From Pontibacter ummariensis (GTDB lineage: Bacteria; Bacteroidota; Bacteroidia; Cytophagales; Hymenobacteraceae), in contig NZ_FZOQ01000004.1 in the NCBI RefSeq assembly GCF_900188175.1, positions 216,391-280,390 on the forward strand: DNA of 64,000 nucleotides, read 5' to 3'. Each line of letters opens with the position of its first letter. The first letter of the stretch is position 1. Under the pieces are notes generated by a model. The model was not told where the DNA came from. It searched no databases and worked only from the letters and a program-made list of their open reading frames with translations. Below are positions 1 through 8,627 of this stretch, piece by piece. Made by a program: the position numbers and the translations under genes.

Positions 1-1
1 C

Positions 2-136
2 CTGGGTATTTGCGAACTGGTGCTGGGGCTGTTGTCCAGCTTCTTTGTGAGCTATGGGCTGCTGTCGTGGACGATAGGGTTTGGCGTGCTGCACATTGTG
101 TATGGCGCGCTGTTGTACTTTAAATACGAACGATAA
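2..136 (+). CDS. Membrane protein, C-terminal fragment
   Basis: Only the last 44 residues are in the window; the start lies upstream. The fragment is almost wholly hydrophobic, with two probable membrane segments (leucine/valine/phenylalanine rich) and a short charged end FKYER before the TAA. It stops 7 bases before the probable TTG start of the winged-helix regulator that follows, so the two are likely co-transcribed. A membrane protein just ahead of a regulator of this type suggests it may be sensed or controlled together with it, but the fragment is too short to name a family. Confidence 0.6.
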   Translation: MGICELVLGLLSSFFVSYGLLSWTIGFGVLHIVYGALLYFKYER

Positions 137-143
137 ACACCCT

Positions 144-452
144 TTGAAAACGTTTCTTGAAAATATAAACAAGGCCTTTGAGAGCAGGGTGCGCCTTGGC
201 ATTATGTCGGTGCTGATGGTAGAAGAGAAGGCTGATTTTAACACCCTGAAAGAAACCCTGCAGCTAACGGACGGCAACCTGGCCAGCCACTTGCGTGCCC
301 TTGAAGAGGCCGAGTACCTGCGCGTGGAAAAGCAGTTTGTAGGCCGCAAGCCGAACACGACTTACCACGCCACAGAAGTGGGGCGGGATGCTTTTAAAAG
401 CCACCTGGACGCACTGGAGCAGCTGATTTTAAGTAACCGGCAAGGCGATTAA
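144..452 (+). CDS. Winged-helix transcriptional regulator
   Basis: A protein of about 102 residues made almost entirely of one winged helix-turn-helix domain. The core AFESRVRLGIMSVLMV, then LQLTDGNLASHLRALEE (recognition helix) and the wing VGRKPNTTYHAT, match the MarR/ArsR-like 'transcriptional regulator' family common in Bacteroidota. No effector domain or metal-binding cysteine pair is present, so it probably acts as a dimer on an inverted repeat. I chose TTG at 144 because family members begin a few residues before KAFESR and it follows the upstream stop directly; ATG at 102 would give a 116-residue protein overlapping the previous gene. A palindrome matching a dimer site lies 18 bases after its stop. 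Confidence 0.85.
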   Translation: MKTFLENINKAFESRVRLGIMSVLMVEEKADFNTLKETLQLTDGNLASHLRALEEAEYLRVEKQFVGRKPNTTYHATEVGRDAFKSHLDALEQLILSNRQGD

Positions 453-468
453 TTTTTTTTTGCAGTCA

Positions 469-487
469 TACTTTGTAATTCAAAGTA
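469..487. promoter_or_regulatory. Palindromic operator copy 1
   Basis: TACTTTGTAATTCAAAGTA is an inverted repeat (TACTTTG, five-base spacer, CAAAGTA). It sits between the winged-helix regulator and the DUF4153 gene. A near-identical site lies at 3105-3121 before the ABC transporter gene. Two copies of one dyad in front of two neighbouring membrane gene groups, beside a small dimeric-type DNA-binding protein, suggest an operator for that protein. Binding is inferred. The repeat also resembles a degenerate -7 box, so a bound protein would block transcription. Confidence 0.6.
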
Positions 488-670
488 CTTTAATGGAAAA
501 TGAGCAGGTAGTGTGATACGAAAACCTAAAAACCATGATGGCGCAAAACAATGTACGAGACAGCTGACCTCCTGAGTCTCTTGTCATAAGTGTCTGCAAG
601 GTGCTGAGTTTAACAGGCCTGCATGCTACGATACTGAAAGCATTAACTAAACCGCTAAAATAAAAGAGCC

Positions 671-1915
671 ATGCGCGACGAAATACTTTCTAACCTACAC
701 GACCCGGGGCAACTTGAGAGGCTGTACCGGGCAAACAAAGCTGACTTTAAGCAGGAATTCAGCAGCGTCTACCCCCAACTAAGCGGAAATGTGCTGGCTG
801 ATTTCTGGCACGAAAGGCTGAATTACGATTCTGATGCTATTTCCTGGGGATCCAGAAAAGAGTTTCTGTTTGTGGCAATCGCAGCTCTGGTGGCAGGCCT
901 ACTGGCCAAACTGCCCGCCATCTTCCCGATCAGCGAGGAAGTCTTTTACCCTCGGAATAGCAGCTTTCTGGTGTTCCCGTTTTTAGCAGCCTACTTTGCC
1001 TGGAAAAACAAGCTGGCTGTAAACCAAATAGCCTACCTCACTGGGGTCATAGTCGTTTGCCTGGTCTACATCAACTCCCTGCCAAATACCCCTGTAAGCG
1101 ATACCCTGGTTTTAGCGTGTATCCATCTGCCCTTGCTGCTATGGGTCATACTTGGGGTGTCGTTTGCCGGTGATGAGCTTAGCCACTATCAGAAGCGCCT
1201 CGACTTCCTGCGCTTTAACGGCGACTTGGCTGTAATGGCAGCACTGTTGGTCATCGCAGGCGGATTGATGACGGGGATCACCCTCGGGCTGTTTTCGCTG
1301 ATCGGGTTTGAGATTGAGGAGTTTTACTTTGAGTACGTGGTGGCTTTCGGTTTACCCGCAGTACCCATCGTGGCTACTCACCTTACCCAGACCAATCCGC
1401 AACTGGTAAACAAAGTGTCGCCTGTGATTGCAAAACTGTTCAGTCCGCTGGTTTTAGTCATGCTGGTGGTTTATCTGGGGGCCATCGTTTTTTCAGGCAA
1501 AGATCCCTATAACGACAGGGAGTTCCTGCTACTGTTCAACGTGCTCCTGATCGGGGTAATGGCCTTGATCTTCTTCTCCGTTGCCGAAAGCTCAACCAAC
1601 GAAAAGCCTGTTTCGGGCACATGGGTATTGCTGCTGTTATCCATCGTTACGGTGGTCGTAAATGGGATTGCCTTGTCAGCTATTTCCTTCCGGATTTCGG
1701 AGTGGGGCATCACACCCAACAGAGTGGCAGTTCTTGTTGGCAACCTCCTGATGCTGGTACACCTGCTGCTCGTAACAGTGATGCTATACAAAACAGCCAG
1801 GCAAAAAGCAGCCCTTACCGAAGTAGGGAGATCGATCGTGCTGTACATCCCGGTTTACTTTGTCTGGATTGTTGTGGTGGTTTTCCTCTTCCCCCTGCTT
1901 TTCGGTTTTAAGTAA
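671..1915 (+). CDS. DUF4153 domain membrane protein
   Basis: 414 residues. The N-terminal 70 residues are soluble (MRDEILSNLHDPGQLERLYR..., with FWHERLNYD before the membrane part), followed by about ten hydrophobic segments spread evenly to the C-terminus. This layout, and the soluble start ending in a 'W...RL' stretch, is that of DUF4153 proteins of Bacteroidota; their biochemical role is unknown. The ATG at 671 is preceded by AAAAGAGCC. In this phylum DUF4153 genes are often next to a winged-helix regulator, as here. The 180-base leader between the operator palindrome and the ATG contains no convincing gene. Confidence 0.8.
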   Translation: MRDEILSNLHDPGQLERLYRANKADFKQEFSSVYPQLSGNVLADFWHERLNYDSDAISWGSRKEFLFVAIAALVAGLLAKLPAIFPISEEVFYPRNSSFLVFPFLAAYFAWKNKLAVNQIAYLTGVIVVCLVYINSLPNTPVSDTLVLACIHLPLLLWVILGVSFAGDELSHYQKRLDFLRFNGDLAVMAALLVIAGGLMTGITLGLFSLIGFEIEEFYFEYVVAFGLPAVPIVATHLTQTNPQLVNKVSPVIAKLFSPLVLVMLVVYLGAIVFSGKDPYNDREFLLLFNVLLIGVMALIFFSVAESSTNEKPVSGTWVLLLLSIVTVVVNGIALSAISFRISEWGITPNRVAVLVGNLLMLVHLLLVTVMLYKTARQKAALTEVGRSIVLYIPVYFVWIVVVVFLFPLLFGFK

Positions 1916-2014
1916 GATTCAGCCCTCATTTTCAGGAAACAGAAGAGCAGGAAATAGCAGGTACTAAAGAATTTTAATCAACATCATAAAATTATAAAGT
2001 AAGGAGACACAGTT

Positions 2015-2308
2015 ATGGAAAAGACATTAAATCCTTTGAGCATTATCAGTTGGATATTTGGTCTGGCTTTTTTTGCAATCGGTGTAGTGAACACCTTTTG
2101 GGGAAACGACCCCGGCTTTGGCGTTTTTATAATGCTACTTTCTCTCGTTTACTTTCTTCCGGTAAATGCTATGCTCAAGCATAGGTTCGGTTTCTCAATC
2201 CCAAGAATGAGAATAGTAAAGATCCTGTTGGGCATTTTTATCCTTTGGGCAGCGCTGGGTGTGGGTGAATTGTTCGAGAAGATAGAGCTGATGATGCATG
2301 CTTTATAA
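2015..2308 (+). CDS. Small membrane protein, paralogue A
   Basis: 97 residues with three probable membrane segments and hardly any soluble part. It is clearly related to the protein at 2658-2924: both have IISW(I/L)FG near the start, the motif LLSLVYF.PVNA.L in the middle, and R.GFS.P....KI.LGIF near the end. The start follows AAGGAGA at 8 bases, a good ribosome site. It is probably co-transcribed with the DUF4153 gene. I do not recognise a named family; no catalytic motif is visible, so a structural or accessory role in the membrane is more likely than an enzyme. Confidence 0.7.
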   Translation: MEKTLNPLSIISWIFGLAFFAIGVVNTFWGNDPGFGVFIMLLSLVYFLPVNAMLKHRFGFSIPRMRIVKILLGIFILWAALGVGELFEKIELMMHAL

Positions 2309-2355
2309 GACCTAAAGAGCTATTAAATAAACCATTACTATAAACATAAAAAGTT

Positions 2356-2646
2356 ATGATGACACAGAACAAAAGACTTATCGGTATTGTGCTCGCAGTG
2401 GCCTTTCTCTTGCTTATCCCACTCATAGCCATGCAGATCACAGACGAGGTGAACTGGACCCTGTCCGACTTTGTGGTGATGGGTATCCTGTTGCTGGGCA
2501 CTGGCCTCAGCTGTGAGCTTGTCCTCCGGAAGGTAAGGAATGAAAACAATGCCCTCGCTATCATTGGCGCTATTCTGGCCTTGCTCTTCCTCGTTTGGGC
2601 TGAACTTGCAGTCGGTATCTTCGGGACACCCTTCGCGGGAAGCTAA
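2356..2646 (+). CDS. Small conserved membrane protein
   Basis: 96 residues, three probable membrane segments: residues 8-27 (IGIVLAVAFLLLIPLIAMQI), about 38-58, and about 66-92, with a short charged loop RKVRNENN between the second and third. It has no detectable similarity to the two paralogues on either side but is sandwiched between them, 47 and 11 bases away, so all three are very likely one transcript. Proteins of this pattern (MQ.T.EVNW...DF..MG.LL..TGL) are widespread in Bacteroidota next to winged-helix regulators; function unknown. Confidence 0.7.
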   Translation: MMTQNKRLIGIVLAVAFLLLIPLIAMQITDEVNWTLSDFVVMGILLLGTGLSCELVLRKVRNENNALAIIGAILALLFLVWAELAVGIFGTPFAGS

Positions 2647-2657
2647 ACTGTTAGGCC

Positions 2658-2924
2658 ATGAAAAACTACGTGATGCCTTTGCATATTATCAGCTGGCTGT
2701 TTGGTACTCTCGTGCTGGTGGTCGGTATCCTGAATATGTTTCTGGTACACCCCGTACCGGGAATAGCTTACCTTCTGCTTTCTCTGGTTTACTTTCCTCC
2801 AGTGAATGCCCTGCTCCAGTATCGGCTCGGTTTCTCGGTTCCGCTTGTCGTCAAAATCGTACTGGGCATATTCCTGATCATGTTCACCTTAGGGGTGAGT
2901 GACCTCGGAGACATGATTGACTGA
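2658..2924 (+). CDS. Small membrane protein, paralogue B
   Basis: 88 residues, three probable membrane segments, and about 40 percent visually identical positions to the protein at 2015-2308, including the central SLVYFPPVNALLQYRLGFS block. The pair must come from duplication with the unrelated 2356-2646 gene between them. The start ATG is 11 bases after the previous stop, so translation may be coupled. The gene ends the first group; 256 bases later the ABC transporter group starts with its own operator palindrome. Confidence 0.7.
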   Translation: MKNYVMPLHIISWLFGTLVLVVGILNMFLVHPVPGIAYLLLSLVYFPPVNALLQYRLGFSVPLVVKIVLGIFLIMFTLGVSDLGDMID

Positions 2925-3104
2925 GCGGCTTGTTCAGATTTATGTAGTGGCAAGACCGGTTCTTTGAAGAATGCTTTATCTCTTCTTCAATCTCTGGGCA
3001 AGCTGCACGTGTTCCAGCCAGACCAATGCGAACAGGCTTTCTTTTAGGCATTTAGTTACGCTGGCAAGCGCCGACAGATCGTACCCTATTTTTTTTGTTC
3101 TTGC

Positions 3105-3121
3105 ACTTTGTACTACAAAGT
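3105..3121. promoter_or_regulatory. Palindromic operator copy 2
   Basis: ACTTTGTACTACAAAGT has perfect 7-base arms (ACTTTGT and ACAAAGT) around a 3-base centre. It lies 60 bases before the ABC ATPase start and has a T-rich stretch upstream, as does copy 1 at 469-487 (both preceded by a run of T). The match in sequence and in setting makes a shared regulator likely; the winged-helix protein at 144-452 is the obvious candidate by inference. Confidence 0.6.
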
Positions 3122-3180
3122 TCTTTTTAAAGGAAGCGGCAGGACAATCAAAACATCACAAGCTTTAAATAGCAGGACAA

Positions 3181-4083
3181 ATGAAACTGGAAATAAAGAA
3201 TATCTCCAAGACCTATCCGAATGGGATCCAGGCACTAAAGGATGTAACGCTCAGCATTCCGAACGGCATGTATGGCCTGCTTGGCCCTAACGGGGCCGGC
3301 AAGTCCACGCTCATGCGCATTTTGGCCACGCTGCAGGAGCCGGATAAAGGGAGTATCCACCTTGGCGAACTTGATATAGTGCGCCAGAAAGAAGAGGTGC
3401 GCCAGACGCTGGGCTACCTGCCCCAGGAGTTCGGGCTCTACCCAAGGGCGAGCGCGGAGGAGCTGCTCGATCACTTCGCGGTACTCAAGGGTATTACCAA
3501 CCGCGCGTCCCGCAAAGAAGTGGTAGCCGGCTTACTGCGGCAGACCAACCTTTGGGACAAACGCAAGCAGAGGCTGGGGGGCTACTCGGGCGGCATGCGG
3601 CAGCGCTTCGGCGTGGCCGTGGCACTGTTGGGCAACCCGAAACTGTTGATCGTGGACGAGCCGACGGCAGGACTGGACCCGGCCGAGCGGGTGCGCTTTC
3701 TGAACCTGCTGAGCGAGTTAGGTGAGCGCAGCGTGGTGATCCTCTCCACCCACATCGTGGAAGACGTGTCGGAGCTGTGCACCAACATGGCCATCATCAA
3801 CAAAGGGGAAATACTGCTGGAAGCGCAACCCCTGCAGGCTATGGCAGCGCTAAAAGGCAGGATCTGGCGCAAGCTAATCGAAAGGAACACGCTTCCTTAT
3901 CTGGAGCAGGTGCACCAGGTTATCTCCACCAAACTTCTCAGCGGGCGCACCATGGTCCACATCTACAGCGAAGAAGTGCCGGGCAAGGGCTTTGAGCCGG
4001 TGGAGCCCGACCTGGAGGATGTTTACTTCAGCACCATGGCAGGCTATTACAGTGCCCACACAGAGCAGGAGGTGGCACTATGA
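3181..4083 (+). CDS. ABC transporter ATP-binding protein
   Basis: 300 residues. The ATPase domain covers about residues 3-225: Walker A GPNGAGKST (35-43), signature YSGGMRQ (135-141), Walker B LLIVDEP with the catalytic glutamate at 160, and the switch histidine in LSTHIVED. The C-terminal 75 residues are a family-specific extension ending before a tail with YYSAHTEQ. Its TGA overlaps the ATG of the next gene (ATGA), so the ATPase and the permease-peptidase fusion are translationally coupled and form one complex in the inner membrane. Related pairs in Bacteroidota are annotated as ABC-2 type exporters fused to an aminopeptidase. Substrate unknown. Confidence 0.9.
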   Translation: MKLEIKNISKTYPNGIQALKDVTLSIPNGMYGLLGPNGAGKSTLMRILATLQEPDKGSIHLGELDIVRQKEEVRQTLGYLPQEFGLYPRASAEELLDHFAVLKGITNRASRKEVVAGLLRQTNLWDKRKQRLGGYSGGMRQRFGVAVALLGNPKLLIVDEPTAGLDPAERVRFLNLLSELGERSVVILSTHIVEDVSELCTNMAIINKGEILLEAQPLQAMAALKGRIWRKLIERNTLPYLEQVHQVISTKLLSGRTMVHIYSEEVPGKGFEPVEPDLEDVYFSTMAGYYSAHTEQEVAL

Positions 4084-7000
4084 AGTTTTGGGAGATCTTT
4101 CGATTTGAGTTCAGGTACCAGCTGCGGCATGTTTCGACCTGGCTTCTGTTTGCCGTATTTCTTTTATTCGGTTTCGTAGTCCTGAGAATTGTCACTCTTG
4201 CTGATAATACTTACCTGAATGCACCCAGCACAATCGCATTCTTTACTGTCTTCGGCAGCGCGATATGGGTTATGATAAGCGGGGTTGTTGCAGGCGATGC
4301 TGCGACACGAGACAGGCAGACACGGATGCATCCGCTTACCTATACCACACCCCTAAGCAAGTTAAGCTACTTGGGTGCACGGTTCCTTGCCGCCCTGGCC
4401 CTGAACGCTTCGATGCTGTTGATGCTTTATGCCGGGTTCCTCCTGTCTTTTTACGGCCCGGGTGCAAAGACCCAGTATATCGGAGCGTTCCGTCTCGGGT
4501 CCTACCTAACCAACTTCTGTTTTCTGGCCTTGCCAACGGTTATCGCCGCTACAGCTGTCCAGTTCTCTGCTGCTGCCTTAAGCGGCCGGGCCATCGCGGG
4601 TTATATCGCCAGCATTGCCATTATCATCTTTTCCCAGTTCGGCGGCACAACGGTGCGGTACATGCTGGGGTGGAAGGTGCTCGGTAGCCTGATGGACCTA
4701 CTCGGCACCAGTGTTGTTGCGGAAATGGAAGGGTGGACGCCGATCGATAAGAATACCCGGTTAATCGTATTGGAGGGAACATGGCTCTGGAACCGCCTCG
4801 TGTGGTTTTGCATCTCTATAGGGGCGCTTACCTACACGTATTTCCGCTTCCGGTTGGCCCACATCATTTCCAAGAGTGGATTGTCCGGTCTTTTCACGCG
4901 CCGGTCAGATGCGGTGCGTTCGGCCTCGCCATCTGCTTCAGCCCCATGCCTTACAGCCTGCAATGCAACCAGCGCAACCGAAGTACCGGGTATTAGGGGA
5001 TCTTTTGTACCCTCCACCTATGTACGCCAGGTGCTTGCTGTTGCGGGGGCATCCTTTCGGTCCGTTGCCATGAGCCGGGGCGGGCTCACGCTTATAGCGG
5101 CTTTAGCTATCGGCACAGGGCTTTTTGCGGCGGAATACATGGAATTTTATGGCGTTCCGCTGCTTGCCCGAACCCAGGAAGTTTTAAGAGGGTTAACCCC
5201 GCCCCTGAGTAGCTACCAGACACAGTGGATCATCATTCCCTTGCTCACCATTCTATACGCCGGCGAACTTGTTTGGCGCGAACGCGAGGCAGGGCTGCAT
5301 GAACTTACCGACACGACGCCCGTGCCTGAGTGGGTCATGTTTCTTGGCAAGTTCACGGGGCTCGCACTTGTTGTCACCACTTGGGTAGCCTTTCTGCTGG
5401 TGGCGGGAATCATCAACCAGCTTGTGATGGATTATTATCATTTTGAGATCGGGGTATACCTAAAGGCGCTCTTCGGAATACAACTCACGGACTACCTTCT
5501 CTTCGCCCTGCTCGTCCTCGTGATACACGTGCTGGTGAATCAAAAATACCTCGGGCACATGGTGGCATTCTGCGTGTATGGGTTCATCCTCTTCTCCTCC
5601 AGGCTCGGGGTGGAGCATAACATGCTGGTGTATGGCTCCGATACGGGATGGGCTTACAGTGATATGGCTGGTTTTGGTCCCCTTATAAAACCGTGGTTAT
5701 CATTCAAACTCTACTGGGCAGCCTGGGCGTTTTTACTTGGCGTGGTAGCGACCCTGTTTTGGGTGCGAAGCAAAGAAGGCGGGTTCTCCACCCGATTCCA
5801 CCTGGCGCAGCACCGATTTCCTAAGCACAAAGTAACCCTGCCGATAGCCATGGCGCTTGTGCTCGTGTCAGTTGGGTTCATATTCTACAACACAAACATC
5901 TTAAACAACTATACCAGCACAGCAGACCGGATGGGAATGCGCGCCGAATACGAGCGACGCTACGGGCAGTACGAAAACATACCGCAACCAGCACTGGTGA
6001 GCACTAAGTTACAGGTGGAGATTTACCCCGACGATCATGCTGCTGCTATACAGGGCAGGTACCAGCTCGTGAATAGAAGTAAAGCCCCTATCGATTCTAT
6101 TCATTTATCTACCATTCCGCACCTCGGAATCTCTGGAATTACCTTTGACCGGGCGGCTAGCCCTGTTGTGCTTGACGATCATCTCGGTTACCGGATCTAC
6201 ACGCTTAAAAAAAGGCTTGCCCCCGGCGATTCTCTACAAATGAGTTTTAGTGTTCAAATCAAGCCGCGCGGCTTTAGTAACGAAGGAGTGGATGCCTCCA
6301 TCGTTGCGAATGGTTCTTATATTGAAAGCGACTGGATGCCGGTTATTGGCTACAATGGTGATCGGAGACTGCGCGAAGCGCGTGATCGTGAAAGATATGG
6401 GCTGGCTCCGCGTCAGGCAAGGCCCTCTCTTGATGATATGGCAGCGCGCTATGATGCACGCCATGCGGAGCATATGGACTTTGAAGCGGTTATAGGCACC
6501 AGCAAGGGACAGGTAGCTGTGGCACCAGGCGTGCTGCGCCGTACGTGGACAAAAGGAGGCCGCCGGTATTTCCATTATGCGACGGATGCTCCGATTCTAA
6601 ACGAGTACGCTTTTTTCTCTGCAAATTATGCTGTGCGTGAAGCGCAATGGGTACCACAGCCAAGTCGAACAAAGCTTATACAGGTACCTGAACGCACTGC
6701 GAAACCGGTTACGATCCAGATCTTTTATCATCCTGCACATGACACCAACATTGAGCGTATGGTAAAAAGCGCACAAGCATCCCTGGACTACTACACACGG
6801 GAGTTCGGGGCTTACCCATACAGTCACTTCCGGGTTCTGGAGCGACCGGGGCCCGGCCGCGGCATGCATGCAGCGCCTATGACGATCGATTACCAGGAAG
6901 GGTATTCCCTGATGAATCCGAAGCCTGCTGGCCTCGACCTCCCATATCACATCATGGCGCACGAAGTGGCGCACCAGTGGTGGGGATTTTACCTGTCGCC

Positions 7001-7733
7001 CGCAGCGGTTGAGGGTTCCGGTTTACTCGTCGAAAGTTTGGCGACATATGCTGCCATGCAAGTGGTTGAGGAAACACTGGGCTATGAGCATCTGCTCCTC
7101 TATTTGTCCCAGATGCGAGAGGAGTATGAGGTGCCCCGCTCTCGTGCGGCACCTCCATTGCTCCGGGCCAACAACAGGTTTATGAATTACCGCAAGGGTC
7201 CCTTTGCGCTCTTCGCACTGAGGCATTACATCGGGAAAGATAAAGTTAACAACGCGCTCAGAGGATTACTAAGGGACTATACACCTAGCCCTCCCTTGCC
7301 CACCACCCTTGATCTATACCAAGAGTTGCAGACACAGACACCCGACTCACTCCACTACCTGCTGCGCGACCTTTTTGAGCAGAATACCTTCTGGGAGCTG
7401 GAAACGGAGCAGGTTACAGCAAAGCAAACCAAAGCGGGCAGTTGGGAGGTAACCTTAGACGTTCAGGCACGCAAAGTGGTGGTCGACAGTGCGGGAACAG
7501 AAACGCTCATCCCGCTGGATGACTGGGTAGAGATTGGCGTCTACGCAACCACCGCAGAGGGTGAGGCCTTAGAGAAGACGCTCTACCTGCAGAAGCATCG
7601 CCTAAAGTCCGCTAAGCAGAGAATCACCGTGACGGTGCCCTACGAACCTGCCCGTGCCGGCATCGATCCCAACCACCTGCTCATCGACTTGAACATGACT
7701 GATAACATGGAAGAGGTGAAGGTGGCGAGGTGA
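4080..7733 (+). CDS. ABC permease-M1 metallopeptidase fusion
   Basis: 1217 residues. Residues 1-620 hold two ABC-2-like permease halves, each with about six membrane segments, separated near residues 270-320 by a low-complexity serine/alanine linker. Residues 640-1217 are an M1-type (gluzincin) aminopeptidase domain outside the membrane: zinc motif HEVAHQWWG starting at residue 961, a downstream glutamate in LVESLATY, and the YRKGPFALFALRHYIG block typical of M1 helices near 1050. In classical M1 enzymes 18 residues separate the second zinc histidine from the zinc glutamate; here 19 do, which I recall as usual for this fused subfamily. It may process what the transporter exports; that is inference. 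Confidence 0.88.
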   Translation: MKFWEIFRFEFRYQLRHVSTWLLFAVFLLFGFVVLRIVTLADNTYLNAPSTIAFFTVFGSAIWVMISGVVAGDAATRDRQTRMHPLTYTTPLSKLSYLGARFLAALALNASMLLMLYAGFLLSFYGPGAKTQYIGAFRLGSYLTNFCFLALPTVIAATAVQFSAAALSGRAIAGYIASIAIIIFSQFGGTTVRYMLGWKVLGSLMDLLGTSVVAEMEGWTPIDKNTRLIVLEGTWLWNRLVWFCISIGALTYTYFRFRLAHIISKSGLSGLFTRRSDAVRSASPSASAPCLTACNATSATEVPGIRGSFVPSTYVRQVLAVAGASFRSVAMSRGGLTLIAALAIGTGLFAAEYMEFYGVPLLARTQEVLRGLTPPLSSYQTQWIIIPLLTILYAGELVWREREAGLHELTDTTPVPEWVMFLGKFTGLALVVTTWVAFLLVAGIINQLVMDYYHFEIGVYLKALFGIQLTDYLLFALLVLVIHVLVNQKYLGHMVAFCVYGFILFSSRLGVEHNMLVYGSDTGWAYSDMAGFGPLIKPWLSFKLYWAAWAFLLGVVATLFWVRSKEGGFSTRFHLAQHRFPKHKVTLPIAMALVLVSVGFIFYNTNILNNYTSTADRMGMRAEYERRYGQYENIPQPALVSTKLQVEIYPDDHAAAIQGRYQLVNRSKAPIDSIHLSTIPHLGISGITFDRAASPVVLDDHLGYRIYTLKKRLAPGDSLQMSFSVQIKPRGFSNEGVDASIVANGSYIESDWMPVIGYNGDRRLREARDRERYGLAPRQARPSLDDMAARYDARHAEHMDFEAVIGTSKGQVAVAPGVLRRTWTKGGRRYFHYATDAPILNEYAFFSANYAVREAQWVPQPSRTKLIQVPERTAKPVTIQIFYHPAHDTNIERMVKSAQASLDYYTREFGAYPYSHFRVLERPGPGRGMHAAPMTIDYQEGYSLMNPKPAGLDLPYHIMAHEVAHQWWGFYLSPAAVEGSGLLVESLATYAAMQVVEETLGYEHLLLYLSQMREEYEVPRSRAAPPLLRANNRFMNYRKGPFALFALRHYIGKDKVNNALRGLLRDYTPSPPLPTTLDLYQELQTQTPDSLHYLLRDLFEQNTFWELETEQVTAKQTKAGSWEVTLDVQARKVVVDSAGTETLIPLDDWVEIGVYATTAEGEALEKTLYLQKHRLKSAKQRITVTVPYEPARAGIDPNHLLIDLNMTDNMEEVKVAR

Positions 7734-8627
7734 GCACAAAAACAAGGACAGGTACAGGACACGAAGGGGGCGTAGCTTAAAATGGAGGATCAGAAACGTT
7801 TAACGTAAGCAGAATAAACTACCTATGAGCAGTATCCTTAGCAGGTGCAACTCTAATCCGGCTATAGCGACAACAGTGCCTTCTTCATTCTGCTGACAGT
7901 TATATGAAAATAATATGTGCTCACTGTGTCTTCTTAGCCATCAGCTCTTTTGTGTATGCGCAGTAAGCAAAGCAATACCTCAATATTGCAAAGAGGCAGC
8001 TGAGGTCGCAGCTGCCATCACAAAGGAAGCCTTCCATAATGTTTCCTACTTTGGAGGTAGCTATGAAGCGGCGAAGAAAGCACTTGATGATAAATAGCGT
8101 CGCGGTGGTACGCGAAAGGTACAATTGAAGGACTAGTGTTCTTCAGGTTCCATCTTTAAGTTGCACGCCAGGGGCTGGCTTTTATCATAAGCTCTGGTTT
8201 TTTTGCTGCTAGCGCCTGTACAGGAGTTGTTGGTAGTAAAAGAATCGAGGACTGATCAGCAATCCGCGCATTGCCTTATCCTTCAGGTAGTCCAAGTGTA
8301 TTCATCACTACCCAATTACAAAGCGGTTTTCCACAATCAAAATTTCACAGTAATAGAACTGCCTTCGCACTTTGCGTTGGGGCTCCAATTGCCTTTGGCT
8401 ATACTAGATCCTGATAGACGAAGACGACATACCAGTAGTTTCCGCTTGCCATTTCTGAAACAGGATCATTAATTGCGTTTAAAGGTGGAAAGTCTTTTTG
8501 ACTACAAAAGATATTATATATGTTTGTTGCATATTTAAGCGCTAGAATTTCAATGCGTTACCCCTGTAGTAAATTAGCTTAGCATTTAGCAAGCATACTG
8601 TTGTATTCATAATATCCTCGTAAATCA
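7734..8627. other. Long gap with gene debris
   Basis: About 890 bases without an intact gene. It holds a possible broken small secreted protein (7904-8097) and, near 8408-8517, a stretch whose + frame reads ILIDEDDIPV then VFLTTKDI with two in-frame stops, resembling the start of a response regulator such as the one at 11183. The rest shows no gene, RNA hairpin or repeat that I can support. The region looks like the decayed remains of genes next to the sensory cluster. Confidence 0.4.
7904..8097 (+). pseudogene. Possible frameshifted small secreted protein
   Basis: ATG at 7904 reads MKIICAHCVFLAISSFVYAQ, a plausible signal peptide with a VYA-Q cleavage site, then hits TAA at 7964. In the next frame the sequence continues as an open, alanine/lysine-rich stretch (EAAEVAAAITKEAF...SYEAAKKALDDK) to a TAG at 8095-8097. 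Joining the two needs one frameshift near 7955-7965. It could equally be chance, as the whole would be only about 64 residues and I know no family for it. Confidence 0.3.

Noticed and set aside
535..567. Short frame MMAQNNVRDS before the DUF4153 gene
   Set aside because: Ten codons with no clear role; could be a leader peptide or relic, but nothing supports it.
8203..8472. Open + frame of 89 residues
   Set aside because: No ribosome site, no family resemblance, and composition like non-coding DNA; lies in the decayed region.
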